From positions 758,730 through 822,729 of the forward strand of contig NW_004457654.1 in NCBI RefSeq assembly GCF_000313135.1: a stretch of DNA of 64,000 nucleotides, written 5' to 3'. Shown one piece after another: positions 24,032 to 35,229 of the stretch (position 1 is the stretch's first letter; every line of letters starts with the position of its first letter). This DNA is from Acanthamoeba castellanii str. Neff. Its lineage: Eukaryota; Discosea; Longamoebia; Acanthamoebidae. The position numbers and the translations under genes were made by a program. The notes below the pieces were generated by a model, which did not search any database, was not told the origin of the DNA, and saw only the letters and a list, made by a program, of their open reading frames with translations.

Positions 24032-27000
24032 ATGGCAGCGGCAGCAGGTGCTGGCACGCCAAGTCTGGCTGGCCAGTCCACCACAACACATACCTATACA
24101 TTGTGGTGCCACGATGCACACGGGAAGATGAGCGCCGACGAGCTGGTGGTGAGTCCCGAGGTCTTCCCCAGCATCAGGGCGGGGGACCTGCTTTTCATGT
24201 GGGATCCCGCTCTTTCGTCCGCTACTTCGTCGTCATCCGCAGCAGCTACGGCGGGGAGTAACGGTGGCGGCGCAGTCCTCTCCCCCAGCCCCCCACCTCC
24301 GCTCATCAGCGCTCGTAGGCGAAGGCGGCGGGAGCAAGAGAGAGGTGCCCTTCTTCTCGCCGTCAGTCGACTTCACGGCCCGCCGCCTTCAGCCCCCTCC
24401 GTTGCTCCAGCAAAAGGTGCGACACGCACACACAGCACAGGCCACGCGGCATCGACACACGCGCCCAGGCCCCTTGGGGGCGGCAACGCCTGCAACATAA
24501 GCTAACCCTCCTCTCCTTCCCTCTTTCTCCCTCTACTCGCTCCTCCCCCCTCCCCCCCAATCCTCCTCCTCCTCATCTCCGCCGGACCAACGTTGGCGCG
24601 CGCGCGCGTGCAGGAAGCGGGTTCGCAGGTAACCTGAACTACATGAACACCCTGCAGATCAGCCTCAGCAACAAGATCGCCGACCTGTTTGGCTTTGTAC
24701 AACGGCAAGCCATCGCCGCCGAGGTCCTCACGCCAGAGACAGCACCGCAGGTGCTACTTGCTCTCCCACCCAGCTCGCCCCATGCTGCAGCCTCGCTCCG
24801 CACCACCCTTGCACTCTCCCACTCCTTCCTCCGGTCTCTCGTTCGGTTGGGTGTCGTGTCGTTGGTCGTGTCGTGTCGTCACACCGCTGATATGCTCGAG
24901 GTGCCCGTGGCCGTGGCGGTGGCGGTGGTGCGTGCCAGGTGGACTTTGTGGAGGTGGTGTTCAGGGATCAGTACGTGGGTCGCTCGGACATGTGGCGTCT
25001 GCAGCTCTCGTTGATAGGCTCGCCCATCTACATCCAAAAGCCCATCTCCTTCTCCTGCATTCGGGTGCGGCTCCTCTTTCTCGCTGTAGCGAATGTGGCG
25101 ACTCGGCCGCTTCTCTTACGTGCCTAACTCGACGTTCACACACACACACACACACACCGTGCGGTCTGCCGTGCGTACGTATCAGGCGACCGTTTCGGAG
25201 CTGTTGAGGAAGGGCAAGCCGGTGCGGAGCGGGTTCGTGACGCGCGACACCAAGTTCGTGTTCCGCTCGCGCTCGGCCAAGTTCTACCTCCTCATCCAAA
25301 TGAGTTCGGAGATGTGGGACTTTGCCGAGGACGGGGAGCTCTACTTCGAGAAGGTGAACCTCTTCCTGCGCTCCATGTTCTCCAAGTGGAAGGCCTCGTC
25401 GGCCAACCACACCCTCTGTCTCGTCCTCTTCTCTCGCCTCTACCTCGCCGAGTACGCACACCGCCACACCCTCCCCCCTCCCCCCTTTAATCTACCCGCC
25501 CGCCCGCCCGCCCGCCACCCGGCCCACTCTCTGCCACGCGATCCCTCTCTCCGTGCGGGGGGGGTCCTCACGCTCATCCCCCACCTTCCCTCCAATCTGC
25601 GGCACCACCACGCACCACCACCACGCACCACCACCACGCACCACCACCACGCACCACCACGCACCACCAGGGACGCCAAGCTCGAGGGTAACCTCGGAGA
25701 GCTGCAGACGGACCCTGACGGGCTTCAGTACCGCGACTTCTACAAGGTACCATCACTCCCGCCGCCCGCCGTGGCGCCACATGGGAGGAGCTTCCTTCCC
25801 CTCCTGCTCCTGCTCCCCTGGACGGCGATGGAGATGCTGATTGACTGATTGGGACTCCTCCGCCCCTCTTCCGCCTCCTCCGCCTCCTCCGCCTCCTCCT
25901 CCTTCCCCATCCCATTCCGTCCCGTCTCTCCTCCTTGTAACTTCAACTTCTCCTCTGGGCCGCCGCCGCCGCAGGTGCTGCTGCTGGACGAAAAGAAGTC
26001 GGACTGGGAATCGGTCATCCTGCAGCTCAAGCGGGAGTTCATCCAGTACCCGCGCAGCCTCCGCTGGGACCCTCACGCTGACGGTGCCCAGCCCTGCTAC
26101 AACAGCACGGCGAGGAAGGGAAACCTGCTCGAAGCCATCAACCTCGCCCTTCTCGACCTGGACAAGGTACGCGTGCCTGCCTCCCAAGGGCCATACCCCC
26201 CCCCCCAAACATCCCATCGCCACATGACCACGCGCCTACCTCGCGTCCTCTCTCTCTCTCTCTCCATTTTTCTCCTTCTCCTCCTCCTCCTCCTGAATGA
26301 ACGAATGGCGCGAGGCTTACCGCCCGGGCCGCGGTGTGCAGGACTTCATTGATCGAGACCTCAAGCAAACGGGCCAGGGAATCGTGGCCATCTCCGGCGG
26401 TTCGGGTCACTTTGAGGTGTGTGCCAAGATGATGCAGATGACCAAGCAGAAGATCATCGACCACGGCATCGGCTGTGACCTCATCTGCCTTTCCAAGCCG
26501 CCCCTCCACATGGCACGCCCCCCCCCCAATCCACCCACTCACCCCTCTGGACTGTCTTTGTTGGCGGTGGCGCCTGCGTACGGTCCGCTCACACTCCCCA
26601 TCCCCGTCCCCGTCCCCATCCCCATCCCCATCCCCAATCGCCTGCCCCGGTGGCCACCGATGACGATGGCGGCGATGCTGCTGCTGCTGCTGCAGGTGCC
26701 GCTGTTCGAGTGCAGGCCTCCTCTCAGGCGCGCCTCTTCCGCGACTGGTGTTGGTGGCGGTGGTGGCGGTGGCTCTCAAGACGCCCTCGCGCTGTCCAGG
26801 GACGAGGGTCCCTCTGCTGGCGGGGTGGGCAAGCTGGGCTTCAACACCCCGCATTGGATCTACATCAGCTTTTTCAACCCGCGCGCGTCCTCTGCGCCGG
26901 CTGCATGGGAGGCACGATGCCGCATGCCCCAACTCCAGTACCACTACTCCACCAATGGTACGCGCCGCCGCCGCCGCCGCCTCCGGGTATCGCTTGTGAC

Positions 27001-28443
27001 CTAACGGGTGTCCGGTCGGGGCGGGCATGCGCACACCGCCACCACAGTGCTGGATGAACTTCGGTGCGGGAGGGCGGACGTCGTCGTGACCGTCAAGTCG
27101 GGGGCCGCCGTGTGTGGTCCGGAGGAAGCGCGAAAGGAGCGGAGAGAGGACCCGAGGCTGGACGACGCCTATTTCGACTCGTACGACAGCTCCGTGTTCT
27201 CCATAGACGCCTCGCCCGCTCTCTCCTCCTTCCCCGGCAAGCACTCTCTTGGCCGCGACGCCATCGGCCCCTTTGGCCCCCGTAAGCAGCACCACCCCAA
27301 CACCAACCACCACCACCACCACCAACACACCAAGCTTCATCGCCCGCTCCATCCCCCCGTACCGCGCCTCCCTCCCCACCGCGCCTCCTCCTCCTCCTCC
27401 CCCCTGCGTCGGAACACTGCTTTTTGTCGGTGTGGCGTGATTGTGTTGGGCGTGAGTGATGTGTTTGTGGCGTGCGTGTCATGCGTGTGCGTGTGCGTGC
27501 GTGCTGACCTGGCTGCTGCCGTCTTCCACGCGGGTTTCACGCACCAGACTCACCTTGCGGAGTTGCCCGAATCGTATCCGTCCACCACGCCTGGGACGGA
27601 CCCCTTCCTCTCCTCCGGCTCCGACACAGCGATGAAACCCGTGCGGCTGCCCTATGCTCACCCACACGGCAACCACGAGGATGGCAACAACACCCACGCC
27701 GGCGCCACCACCACCAGCAGCAGCAGCAAGGACCCGCCGAATAGAGGCGCGCGAGATCAGAGCCAGTCCCAGTCCTCCGTCAAGACCACGCCCCACCCAC
27801 GCTCCGCTACAACCAGCGCCAGCACTACTACCACCACCACCACCACCAGCAGCAGCAGCAGCACCAGTACTGGTACCGGCAGAAGCGGCACCGCCACCGA
27901 CCTCAGACTTACCCGCCTGCCTCGTGCATGTTTTTTTGGGGGGGTCCTTTTTTTTTCCCCTCACACACGTGGTGTTGTGGTCGTAGGTGTGACGGCGGCA
28001 ATCGCTATCACGTCGGCCACGTCGGCCACCATGACCGCGATCGGCACAACGGCTGCTCCTTCTACCGGGTACGCGGGGCCGACGTCTCCCTCTCCTCGAG
28101 TCCCAAATGTTCCTTGCGCTCTACGCGGGTTTTGTTTGTTGCTCACACCGGGGCCCGGTGGGTCGGGTCTTGGCGCGCCAACTCTTCACAGGCCTTCGCC
28201 AGGCTCGGCCTTATCCGTCCGTCGCGCGAGCGTAGCGATAGCTCCACCTTCGACTTTGGCTTGGACAGGCAGCTCTTTGGCCACGGCGGCACCCCAATCC
28301 TCGGCGCAGCTGCCGCCTCACTCCAACGCCGCCGCTGCCGCGGCCTCCCTCAAGGTATCCCAGGCCCCGCCGGCCCAGCATGTTCCTCCTTCGGCTTCGC
28401 TCAAGGCCAAGTTCAAGAAAACCAATGTACGCGTACACCCCTC

Positions 28444-28477
<34 letters not shown>

Positions 28478-30600
28478 TATCGCTCGGCTGATGTTTGCGG
28501 CTGCGTCGGGTGGGTGGGTGGGTGGGGGTCCCATCTCGGTCGGTCAGGCGTGCCTGAATCCGTTTCAACCGCTGGTGGCCGAGGGTCCAGGCGGGCTCGA
28601 GTCCGATCCGGAGGGCTACAGCAGCAACAAGAGGCGTTGGTCGCATCTGTTCCATACGTCGATCTACCGCACGGTCGGGCACAAGGAGTACACCTACGCG
28701 CCCAATTGGAAGTCCCTGTGCGAGCCCGCCTCGTTGCCCATCACGACCGACTACAAGCCGACCCCGTCCGAGCTCAACACGCGCTTTGCCGAAGGCAACC
28801 ACACCCTCAACGCCGACGACGCTGGTCCCTACCGCTCCCGCACCGAAGAGCTGCTCCGCGAGCTTGTCTCCCAGCGACTCGTGCAGGGCTACCAGCTCGT
28901 CGTGCCCCCCAAGCCCCGCAAGGACCTCAAGCCCCAAAAGCCCCACCCCAAGGTACCCTCTTCTCGCCCTCTGCCCACATGCCGCCAACTAGCGCTATGA
29001 CAGAATCTCGCCACCGTCCATCCAGTGGAGTGTTGCTTGTGTGTGTGTGTGTGTGTCGTGCGACTTGACCGACTCTTTCCTGCCGCCCCCTCTCGATACG
29101 TGGCATTCCTCCGCGCGCCCCGCCTTGCAAGGAAAAGCCAGGTGCGGTGTCGTCGTCGTCGTCGTCGGACAAGAGCTCCTACACGGTCTCCATGGGCAAC
29201 GACTACCATGAGTTCGCCAAGGAGGGCCAGAATATCCGGGTGAAGCGCTACCACAAAAAGGACGACCGCCGCATCAGGTGACTTTGTCCCTCCCTGCACG
29301 CCCTGCACGCCCTGCTCGCTCGCTCGCGGTGGTTCTCGCTCTCTCCTCTCGATTCATCTTCGCCTGTCGTGTGTGTCGTGTGTTGCAATGACATACCAAA
29401 TGCCGATTGGGCGCTCGTCCCGCTTGACCTTCGACAGAACAGGAGGAGCAGGAATAGTGTACAGCTATCAACTCATGGGTCTGGGCGAAGAGCGATGGGC
29501 GGGGATGAGGGTCTCCTTCAACCACAAAGCTTCGGCCCAGTACTCCTGGAACTACCTCGATCAGGTGCGCAAAGCAGAGAATGGGTCGCACGCCCTGCCG
29601 CCCCTTTTCCTTCTGCTCACGCACCTTTGTTCACCCCCCCCCTTTCCAAATATGCGGTCATCAATCCTCGCGGCCACACGACCGCGATCACTACGCCACG
29701 CGACCGCCAAATCAGCTCATATGCGGATATTCGGACGACATGTACGACACCCTCAAGTACTCTACGGTCAAGTATGTTCTTGCGCCCGTCCAAACCGCCG
29801 ACGTGGAGGAGCGCGCCGTCCGCAGCTTCCTTGCCTTTGCCAAGGCCCTGGCGGCGAAAGAAGACAGTAAGCTGAACGTCCAAATCGTACGCGCGCTCCC
29901 CCACTCATGCCATCCACGTTGCACGACCAACGCCAGGCACACACACACATACACACACACACACAGCTCTCCAAGTTCGCTATGGTGGATGACAGCGAGA
30001 ATAAGGAGCGACCAGCACGCATGAAACCCGACGAGGTACTTTCGACCTACACTTGTCGGTCCGCCTTCACCACCAGCATATGTCGACAACTGGGGTGTGT
30101 GTGTGTGCTGGGGCTCTCGGGGGCATGTAGGTGGACAGAATCTTGGGCGCGATGCGCCATCCCATCAGTGGCCTCACGCCGTTGATCCGCGACCGCAGGT
30201 GGCGATTTCGCAACTACAAGAGCTGCTTTGTTGGTGCGCACACCCTACTCTCTCTGCCCCCGCCACCCGCCACCCGCCACCACCAGGAGCGGCAGCGGTG
30301 GGGGGGAGAAAGGTAGTCGGCAGCGGCCGTGGGTGCTGACCGGTGTCGGCCTTTTGTATGCCAGGCTCCGATTGTGTGGAATGGTTTCTGAAGAATGTAG
30401 ACATCGAAAATCGACGCGCCGCAGAGGAGCTAGGCCAGCGAATACTGGAGCTTGGCTTCGTCGAGCACGTGGCCGGCAAGGCTCAATTCAAGGATGGCAA
30501 CTACTACTACCGCCTCCACGTACGCATCATCCCTTGGTCTCTCCTTGCCCCCGCCCGCCCACCCACATCATCTTTCCCTCTCCTCCCTCTGCTCTCCCTG

Positions 30601-30632
<32 letters not shown>

Positions 30633-32768
30633 TGTGTGTGCGTGTGTGTCTGTGTGTGCCTCTACAGGAGGATTCGCCGACAGCCACTCTACCGGCAAGC
30701 GGAAAACCCGATTCTCCGCTCAAGGACCCCTCCCCCAACCCAGGCCAGCAGCAGCGGTCGGCCTCCCTGCTCAAGAAACAGTTGGCCGAATATATCGGCT
30801 CTGCTCCACCTCCAGGCGGTACTCCTCCCCGCCCCTCCGCCGCCGACCTCGCTGTGTGTGTGTGTGTGTGTGTGTTGTGCTGACTGATCCTGCGCCGCAT
30901 GCACACATCATCAGGTACGATCACGCCACCGGCCACTCCAGTGGCGTCGCGGTCGAATACGCTTGATGCAGTCGCAGCTGGCACTGCCGCCTCTCTGGCC
31001 CCGCCGGTGGTGCTTGGCGCCGGCAGTGCGTCGCCTTCTCCGCAGCAGGGCAAGGCCGAGCAGAAGCCTCCCACCCACACCCTCAAAATCGAAATTCCGC
31101 CCACCAAGACCGACCGCTACGAATGGCTGGTGCGTGGCCGTGCACATGGCTCCTCCCCTTCTGACCACATCCTCCCACCCTGCCGCTGCTGCTGCTGCTG
31201 CTCGCCGTCCAGCTTCTCCTCTGACAGGTCCAGCACGTGTGTGTTGTGCGTGTGCGTGTGCGTGTGCGGTGGAGCGTGTAGTACATGGTGTATGACGGAG
31301 TCTATAATCCGTACGAGTGGTTCCACGTGGAGTTCCAGTGGCTGGTCTGCACGGGGTGCGTGGTGGACGACTTTTTGTCCATGCTCGAGCGGAAAGCCAA
31401 GAACCTGGGACTCCGATGGATCCCCATCCCTGTCTACCTGATGGACCGAAGCAAGGTGCACCCCCTACCCTCACCCCCCTCCTGCCCCCGTGTGTCCCTT
31501 CCCTGTCTGCCGTTTTTCACCGGAGGAGATGGGGGCGGGGCGGGGGGGGGACGAGAAGAAGACGAACGGGTTCATGGGAGCCTTTGAGATCCCGCTGGCC
31601 TGCTCCGTGCGCGACCTGGGAACGATGGTCATCCTGCAACAGGAGATCCTCGCCCTCTGTGATTTCCTGCTCGACAAAGCCTCCGGCGATCAGTACTACA
31701 TCCACAAAACGGGCATGCTCTTCGCCCAGATCACCTGTGAGGGCTTTCTTTGGTACGCACTACCACCACCACCGCCACTCACTCCCCGCTCCACTGCCAG
31801 TGCCAAGTGAGCGCACACGTGCTCCGGGAGAACTCATGACCGGTTGGGCTCGGCGGCGGCGGCGGCGGCTGCAGCTCGTTGAACACGCTGCCTGGTGCGC
31901 GCCATAAACTGAGCAAGGGGATGAAGATGCTCCAGTACCTGCGCGACTTCTGTACCGACGCCGAGCGCGTGGAGGCCCTCCTGGGGCAGCTCCTCAACCC
32001 TCGCATGTCTCCCCGCTCCTTTGACGATCGCGACCACGACCTCCTCCTCGAGAACGAAACTGACGGCGAAGGTACCCACCCCCCACCCACCCCCCCAATC
32101 CCCCCGTCTCCCCCGGGAAAGCAAACCCGCCTCACCTCGAAGGCGTCCTTCCTTACTGAGCCTGTTTGTTGTTGTTCTTCTTCTTCTTCTTGCTTTTTCT
32201 TTGCCTTGCTTCCTCTGCAGACTCGGAGGAGCGACAGCTCGAATCGGACCGACAGAAGCTGCGCCAGCCGGCCCCGGTCATGGTCGTGCCTAAGAAGGGT
32301 CCAGGCCCCCTCAAGCCCGCGCGCGTCTTCTCTTCGCCCGGCCCGCTATCGCCAACTCTGCTTTCATCTGCTGCTCCCTCCTCCTCCTCCTCCTTGTGGC
32401 TGCCCGCCTCCTCCCCTTCACACACAGCCAGCGTGGGTCCCTCTCGCCACCAGCAGCACCAGCAGCAGGAGGAGCCTTCGGCCTCGCCTCCAGCTACACA
32501 CCACCCTCGACCTGATCTGGGAGTTCTCCCTCTTGCCCCTCCCGCTGCCGCAGCCGAAAGCACCCCAGCCGATGATGATTCCTCAGGGGAGGGAAGCAGC
32601 TCCTACAACGCCCTGCTCTACTACTGCGTGCTCCATCGCGGGCGCGGCAGCACCACCGGCGGCGGTGGTGGTGACGGTACCTCCCACCAGCCGCTGCCCC
32701 CTGCCGTCGATGTCTCCGCACGCTGGCGAAGCCTCAATTTCCTTCCCGCACCCGGCCTGTCGACATAA
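24032..32768 (+). CDS. Iml1/DEPDC5, GATOR1 complex subunit
   Basis: GATOR1 is the GTPase-activating complex that switches off Rag GTPases and so TORC1 at the lysosome/vacuole when amino acids are scarce. The start at 24032 (MAAAAGAGTPSLAGQ) is chosen because the following YTLWCHDAHGKMSADELVVS continuing VFPSIRAGDLLF lines up with the DEPDC5 N-terminus; a start at the Met of MSADEL (24128) would lose the first strand. Next come EVVFRDQYVGRSDMWRLQL (about 24950), QMSSEMWDFAEDGELYFEKV (about 25300), YKVLLLDEKKSDWESV and EAINLALLDLDK (about 25980-26165), and ISGGSGHFEVCAKMMQMTKQ with GIGCDLICLS (about 26390-26500). A long low-complexity insert spans about 27200-28400. The DEP domain is at about 30130-30520 (RWRFRNYKSCFVGSDCVEWF), and the C-terminal domain (EWFHVEFQWLVCTGCVVDDF) starts near 31310. 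The stop is at 32766-32768. Over 20 exons. The gene is large but shows no break. Confidence 0.93.
25605..25672. repeat. (CACCACGCAC)n intronic repeat
   Basis: Short tandem units of CACCAC/CACGCAC just before an Iml1 exon that begins DAKLEGNLGEL. Confidence 0.8.
28441..28476. repeat. (GGCT)n tetranucleotide repeat
   Basis: Eight to nine copies of GGCT in an Iml1 intron, immediately after a donor of GTACGCGTAC type. Confidence 0.9.
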
Positions 32769-32849
32769 ATACCCAAAAAACGGAAAAGGAAAAGTACTTT
32801 GCCCTGCCAACAAAAAAAAAAAGATCCAGAAGAAGCAGCGCAATCGATA

Positions 32850-34129
32850 ATGGCCACAGCGCCAGGTACGTACTGGCATTTTCCCTGGGGAGGAGACTCT
32901 CGTTGACCCGTCTCGACCTCAGATGAGGGGCGTGCAGACGCGTTACAACACCGGTGTGCGCAACTGGAGGAGGTAAACGTTACTCGTTTTGGCTTTACCA
33001 TCGCGCCATCATTTCATTAATTTGGTGGGGATGGTAGGAAAACGCCCGACTCTCCTCCAAGCTCTTGCGCGCACGCAGGCTTATTGCCAGGGTGGAAAAG
33101 GAGAAAAGGTAAAGGACAGCTCATTGGGCAATCGGTTGGCGGGAACAACTTTCTCACAGCTGATCTCGATTACCCACAGCTTTGTTCTCGGACGTTTACT
33201 GCAGTACGAAGGTTGGCAAGCCTCGGACTCAGGAACAGACACGAACTCAAGTGGAGAGGAGGAGGAGGAGGACCATGACGAAGGAATCGAAATGAGCGAC
33301 GACGGGAGCGACAGCGAGCAGTCGTCCGAGTCCGAGCCACCAGCCAAGAAGGCCAAGAGAGGACTAAAGAGAGACCGACTTCCCAGTAGGTGCAGCTCTT
33401 CTCTCTTGCCGACGACACATGCGCTCACTACAAGCAAATGGCTAGGCCCAAGGGACGACGCCTTTGCTGGCGAGAGCGATGGAGGACTGTGCGTTGCCGT
33501 TGTGAAGAAGAGACCGTGCAAAAGCAAGGCACTTGCCGGCTTCAAATATTGCTGGGTACGTACGTTGCATTGGGTTGCGTTGCGGGGCGAGTCACTAATG
33601 CGTGGTTGGTGCAGCATCATGCCCCGCTTGACCCCAACTCGCCCTTTACTTGGTGTCAGTTCGTCCGCGATGTCCACGGTTGTCCGCAGTGGCTACTCTC
33701 TCCCAACCTCTTTGAAGATGAGGCAGGAGATGTCTCAGACCATGCAGTTACCCCTGGTGTCGCAGCCAGCGATCTCAGGAGATTAGAATCGATTTCGACC
33801 AAACCAACCGTCAAACAATGCCCTTGGTGCAAGAATGCACCTGGCTCGTTTTCAGGCCTCGTCCATCACGCTGCAAGCGAGTTCCACACAGACTGTGTCT
33901 GGAATGCACACAGACTTCGTGCATAGTTTGGAGAGGAGGGGATGTAACGGGGATGCAACGAAAACGAGTAACACTAGTTGTACTCGTGTTACTACTTACA
34001 AGGAAGACCAAAAGCGAGATCCACACTGGCTTGTCACACCATTATTGTCACTGCTTTCCCACAGAGGCGCATCGCCTGGCAAAGCGATTGGCACCACTCC
34101 TAGACCCTGGGAGCTTTGAAGGCTGGTGA
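32850..34129 (+). CDS. Cys/His zinc-finger protein, KANSL2/INO80D-like (tentative)
   Basis: Starts 82 bp after the Iml1 stop. Exon 1 (32850-32865) joins in phase to exon 2 (32924-32972) and then to about 33039-33107, giving MATAPDEGRADALQH, RCAQLEEENARLSS and RARRLIARVEKEK: a coiled coil. A later exon (from about 33210) is acidic (SSGEEEEEDHDEG, then SDSEQSSESEPPAKKAKRG, a likely nuclear signal). About 33480-33555 reads LCVAVVKKRPCKSKALAGFK followed by YCW. After an intron comes HHAPLDPNSPFTWCQFVRD. The pattern C-x8-C-x9-C-x2/3-H followed by a distant Cys resembles the C3Hc3H domain of KANSL2/INO80D. A classical C-x2-C...H-x5-H finger follows (KQCPWCKNAPGSFSGLVHHA). The last exon, about 34063-34129 (RLAKRLAPLLDPGSFEGW), is tentative because the intron before it holds one arm of a transposon-like repeat. 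Chromatin role inferred only. Confidence 0.5.
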
Positions 34130-34489
34130 GTTTTCCTCCATCCATCAACGAATCTCATGTGTGTTGGTTCTTAGGGGATGCAACGAAAACGCGTAACACT
34201 CGTTAAACGCGTTTAACTCGTTTAACGAGTGTGGGCCACTCGTGAAACGAGTGGAGAATGTGTGAAACGAGTAGCAAACGCGTGAAACGTGTAGAGAACG
34301 CGTGGAACGAGTAAAAAGGCGTAAATAACGAGTAAAACGAGTAAATAACGAGTTAAACGAGTAAAAAATCGCGTCTAAATCAGTGTTGCCACAGGTGTGG
34401 CATCGTTTTCGTTGCATCCCCTTAGAGTGAGCCACTAGAGTTACTCGTGTTACTTGTGCAACTAGTTTTACTCGTATCGGTTGCATCCC
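33950..34489. mobile_element. Possible larger inverted-repeat element enclosing the MITE
   Basis: The left end, 33950-33983, and the reverse complement of the right end (34489 downward) both begin GGGATGCAAC and match at 29 of 34 positions by eye. They could be the termini of one 540-bp element into which the 246-bp element inserted, or two solo ends of different copies. No target duplication was seen. Confidence 0.4.
34175..34420. mobile_element. MITE-like element with 17-bp inverted repeats and 5-bp target duplication
   Basis: A 246-bp non-coding element. Its ends are perfect inverted repeats, GGGATGCAACGAAAACG at 34175-34191 and the reverse complement at 34404-34420. It is flanked on both sides by CTTAG (34170-34174 and 34421-34425), a 5-bp target-site duplication. 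The inside is an array of imperfect palindromes around AACGAGT/ACTCGTT and ACGCGT. It has no coding capacity, so it would have been moved by a transposase encoded elsewhere. It lies just 3' of the zinc-finger gene. Confidence 0.85.
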
Positions 34490-35229
34490 CAACAGTGGTG
34501 CAACCACTTAAACTCCAAAAACTATGCATCACGGCGAGTCGTCGCCAGCTGTACGGGGCGGGGGGGTGCGGGTGTGACGAATCCTACCGCATCTTGATGC
34601 CCTTGCTGTGCTGAGCACGACAAGCTCATTCTCACGTGGTCAAGAGCTTAGGGGGCAAGCGAGTAAACTAAAGATCTTACTAAAAAAACACCGAGGTCGA
34701 ATGGCCACTGAGGCATCCTACTGGGCTGACTCTATCACACTTTGAAGCCTGTTCTCTGTGACGCATTTTGAACGAAACGCGAGGCCAGGAGCTTTCCAGG
34801 GAAGCGAGAAAACTCATCATCATGACAAAGCAACGTCGAGGCCCTAGCGGCCCAATGAGGCATCCTGGAGGGCTGAGTCTTATCACATCTGGAAGCCCAT
34901 ACTATGTGACGCATTTTGAACGAAACGCGAGGTCACGAGCTTACAGAGCAAGCGAGAAAAAGAGTGATCATTCTGGTGTGGCGTTGATCACAGTAAATTT
35001 CTAAGTCAAAACTCCGCACGCGTGGCCGAGCAACCGCCAAAAAAACCAAGTCCAAACTCCGCTCGTTTCTTTTCCTGGAAAACAATGAAGTCAAAACTCC
35101 GGCTCTTTCTTTTTTTTCTTGCTTCTTTCTTTTCTTCCTTCTGCTCGTCCCCTAACACCGCCATTATTGTCATTGCGCAGAAATCTTTGCCAATGACATC
35201 ATCAGGTTCTTCTTCACCATTGCTCCTTG
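34426..35229. repeat. Gene-free island with a 147-bp tandem repeat
   Basis: Two diverged head-to-tail copies start near 34690 and 34838 and share an identical 27-bp core, GTGACGCATTTTGAACGAAA plus CGCGAGG (34758-34784 and 34906-34932). The offset is 147-148 bp. A partial third copy precedes them (about 34637-34670, with AGAGCTTAGGGGGCAAGCGAG). The stretch is less GC-rich than the genes. No supported coding exon; 34985-35229 is the probable 3' region of the MBIP-like gene. Confidence 0.8.

Noticed and set aside
34201..34380. CRISPR-like array
   Set aside because: Units are short overlapping palindromes without unique spacers, in a eukaryotic nuclear context, inside a MITE-like element.
34637..34995. 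147-bp period as evidence for nucleosome-phased satellite
   Set aside because: Only two full copies are present; the match to nucleosome length is noted but unsupported.
34768..35004. Short plus-strand frames within the repeat island
   Set aside because: They read through the tandem repeat with no family pattern, and no splice-consistent partners were found.
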